Source: Methylobacillus glycogenes JCM 2850 (GTDB lineage Bacteria > Pseudomonadota > Gammaproteobacteria > Burkholderiales > Methylophilaceae). Taken from it: a stretch of DNA of 64,000 bases. Made by a program: the position numbers and the translations under genes. Location: positions 124,001 through 188,000 of the forward strand of contig NZ_BAMT01000004.1 in the NCBI RefSeq assembly GCF_000617925.1, in the 5' to 3' direction. Shown in pieces: positions 62,057 to 64,000 of the stretch (position 1 is the first letter of the stretch; every line of letters starts with the position of its first letter). The notes under the pieces were generated by a model. That model did no database searches. It saw only the letters and a list, made by a program, of their open reading frames with translations, and was not told the origin of the DNA.

Positions 62057-62192
62057 TTATAAAGCTCCAGCCAAGCTCAGGCTTATCAGTCATTTCCTAC
62101 AACAGCTTCAGGCCCATCCTACTGCTAAGCCCTGGGTTTTGCCCCATTATGGCTGCCGTTATGCAACAGGCAATAAACCAAAAAGGATAATC

Positions 62193-62593
62193 ATGGAACT
62201 GTTCAAGGTATGTGTGGCGTTTGATGACGGCGGGGATGTCTGGCTAGGCGATGCTTTTGAAGAAGCCGATGATATCTGTCTGGCATTGGATTGGATGAGC
62301 GCCCCTTGCAGTTCAGACGCTGCTTTTGCCACCAAGCCAGAAGCTTCAAGGCCAGCGCGCATAGCTTAAATAGCAAAACCAGATGTCCAGGCCGGGTGGT
62401 ACGCCTACCCAAGTCCAGGTTGGAAGCCACCATCGATTCCCTGCACTATGAATACCTGCTGCCAAAATCTCTACCTGCCAGCCTGCGCACTGCGCGTCAC
62501 CCGGCAGAAGTGCCAGAGGGCTATAAGGTGGAATTTCTAGCGGAAAACCCCTGCCTGAAGCGTGGGGTCAGTATGCAAAGAATTGCCGCGTAA
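62193..62593 (+). CDS. Hypothetical protein, possible frameshift
   Basis: The frame begins MELFKVCVAFDDGGDVWLGDAF with a good AAAGGA site 6 bases upstream and stops at 62369. A second frame from about 62291 gives codon use typical of the genome and ends VEFLAENPCLKRGVSMQRIAA at 62593. One missing base near 62285-62300 would join them into about 133 aa. Alternatively the first frame is a complete 58-aa protein and the second is chance. I do not recognise a family. Confidence 0.35.
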
Positions 62594-62717
62594 CTGCGAG
62601 CATGTATTAAGGGCAAGTTGCCCTATCTTATGGCCTAGTACTGCTTGCATCTGATGTGTGTAGCCCCTAGATGCTGCCGGACTCCAGTCTACAACACGGC
62701 TGCAACGCTAGAGAAAA

Positions 62718-64000
62718 TCAGCGTGCAATCAAATTCGCTGGAAACACGCAGCGCACACACAAGCCGCCATCGGCGCAATTGCTCAGAATAATATTGCCCT
62801 GATGATGTTCAATTGCCCGCTTGGCAATGGCCAAGCCCAAGCCATAACCCATGTTGGCAGGCTTGCTGGCATCAGCCACGCGATAGAAGGGCTGGAACAC
62901 CTTGCCCAATTCGTTTTCTGGCAAGCCTGGGCCATGGTCCCTGACTTCCACCACTACTTCCTGCGCTTCACTACGCTGTATGGAAACTTCTACCGTCTGC
63001 CCCTCGTTGTTGTACTTGAGAGCGTTACGGATAATGTTTTCAAACGCGCGGCGTAACAATTCATCATGCCCGGTCAGCAGGGTTTCCTGGCTCGCCTGGA
63101 AGCTGATGCTGCTGCCCACGGCCTGGGCTTCAAAATTGGCATCCTGCACAATGCCAGCCAGCAAATCATTGAGGTTGATCTTGTCATTGCCCTGGCTGCT
63201 GATGCCGGATTCCAGCCTGGATAGCGTCAACATCTGACCTAGCAATTCATCCAGGCGCTCGGTTTCGCGCTCAATGCGAGCCAGGGCTAAGTCTAGCTTG
63301 TCTGGCTGCTGCTGCGCCAGGCCAACCGCCAGGCGCATACGCGCCACAGGTGAGCGCAACTCGTGCGATACGTCATGCAGCAACAGGCGTTGCGCATCCA
63401 GCAGGGTTTGCAGCCGCGTTGCCATATAGTCGAAATCCTGGCCTAGCTCGGTCAGCTCATCATTGCGGTTAGAAAGCTCGGGGCTGACACGGGTATTCAA
63501 TTGGCCTTCAGCCAATTTGCGGCTGGCCTTGCGCAGCAGTTTGATTGGGCGGCTGAGATATACCGCAAAGCCTGCACTGAACAGCAGGCTGGCCAGTAGC
63601 GCGATAAAGATTTGCAATTCCAGGCTGTAACGCAAAGGGCCAGCGCTATTGGCACTGGCGGCGGGAATAAACAGAATATAGTCATTGCCCTTGGCGGTAC
63701 GCACTTTGCGCACGCTGCTGGGCGCAGGGTCGGTGGCGAGCGCGTCTATGGCCTTACGCAGGGTATCGGCCTGAACTTCACGGCCCAGAATATCCTGATC
63801 ATGCTGGTTGATGACCAGCACAGTGGGGGATTTATGTCCAGGCCAGTTATCGAACAAGGCCTTGGCGCCTTCTTCATCACCATATTGCAAGGCATTGGCG
63901 GTAATACCCACCACAAAATCCGCGCGGCGGTCACGCAAAAAGCCTTCTTCAGAAGTGGGGGTGTGCTCGTTGAGATAGATGGCACCACCAACCCCGGCGA
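62718..64000 (-). CDS. Sensor histidine kinase, CpxA-like, cut by window edge
   Basis: The visible 427 residues hold the end of a periplasmic sensor, one membrane helix (LQIFIALLASLLFSAGFAVYL), a HAMP domain (SRPIKLLRKASRKLAEGQL), HisKA (LLHDVSHELRSPVARMRLA) and HATPase (NALKYNNEG, DHGPGLPENE, GYGLGLAIA). The architecture resembles CpxA-type envelope stress kinases. The frame stays open to position 64000, so the N-terminus and probably its response regulator lie beyond. The start codon is not in the window. Confidence 0.88.
   Translation of the reverse strand, partial: AGVGGAIYLNEHTPTSEEGFLRDRRADFVVGITANALQYGDEEGAKALFDNWPGHKSPTVLVINQHDQDILGREVQADTLRKAIDALATDPAPSSVRKVRTAKGNDYILFIPAASANSAGPLRYSLELQIFIALLASLLFSAGFAVYLSRPIKLLRKASRKLAEGQLNTRVSPELSNRNDELTELGQDFDYMATRLQTLLDAQRLLLHDVSHELRSPVARMRLAVGLAQQQPDKLDLALARIERETERLDELLGQMLTLSRLESGISSQGNDKINLNDLLAGIVQDANFEAQAVGSSISFQASQETLLTGHDELLRRAFENIIRNALKYNNEGQTVEVSIQRSEAQEVVVEVRDHGPGLPENELGKVFQPFYRVADASKPANMGYGLGLAIAKRAIEHHQGNIILSNCADGGLCVRCVFPANLIAR

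Noticed and set aside
1-64000. tRNA genes, rRNA genes, CRISPR arrays and insertion sequences
   Set aside because: I scanned by eye for T-loop sequences, regularly spaced repeats and transposase motifs and found none. A tRNAscan or ISfinder run would be needed to exclude them fully.

Overview
This window comes from a methylotrophic betaproteobacterium, most likely a member of the Methylophilaceae (Methylophilus / Methylovorus / Methylobacillus group). The evidence is an mxaRSACKL-type methanol dehydrogenase maturation operon, two copies of pqqA (the precursor peptide of the MDH cofactor PQQ), the DUF971-ubiE-ubiJ-ubiB ubiquinone block, rpoH under a CIRCE element, and umuD/umuC genes with betaproteobacterial-style SOS boxes. 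Species assignment is inference. No rRNA, tRNA, CRISPR array, prophage or recognisable insertion sequence was found.

Layout. 1-6 kb: a TPR protein cut by the window edge, a Gld-type ABC exporter operon and mutM. 6.2-11.5 kb: mxaR-S-A-C-K-L, without the structural mxaF/mxaI genes beside it. 11.7-16.8 kb: a sodium:solute symporter and the ubiquinone genes. 17-20.4 kb: a dynamin-like GTPase, ccoS, a 43-aa membrane peptide and rpoH. 20.5-31.6 kb: a dense signalling island, with a stressosome module (RsbR, RsbS, RsbT and an RsbX/SpoIIE-type phosphatase) co-transcribed with two hybrid histidine kinases, divergent from a bacteriophytochrome, a single-domain response regulator and a third hybrid kinase. 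32-34 kb: small lipoproteins. 34.3-41 kb: an AcrAB-type RND efflux operon with its own outer membrane factor and a divergent TetR regulator. 41-48 kb: TauE-like exporter, ProQ/FinO RNA chaperone, YfcF-type glutathione transferase, LTA-synthase-like sulfatase and PAP2 phosphatase. 48.3-52.7 kb: a large repetitive adhesin and its type I secretion system, both visibly truncated where they meet. 53-58.7 kb: an accessory region in which umuC and umuD, each with its own LexA box, are separated by an AbiE-like toxin-antitoxin pair and a tandem duplication carrying pqqA twice. 58.7-64 kb: small proteins, a cupin, a marR-MFS operon and a sensor kinase running off the window.

Two sequence-wide observations colour the annotation. 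First, at least twelve otherwise intact genes are broken by a single-base frameshift, usually one base missing from a short C or T run. This is far more than real gene decay would give, so most are probably sequencing errors, and I annotate those genes at full length. Second, many spacers and gene ends carry private, imperfect tandem duplications of 13-21 bp (two or three units), each with a different sequence.

How the genes work together: the mxa chaperone operon and pqqA copies serve PQQ-dependent methanol oxidation; the ubi genes and ccoS serve the respiratory chain; the stressosome-phytochrome island looks like a light/stress sensing hub whose output appears to run through histidine kinases, since no RsbV/RsbW or sigma-B gene is present.
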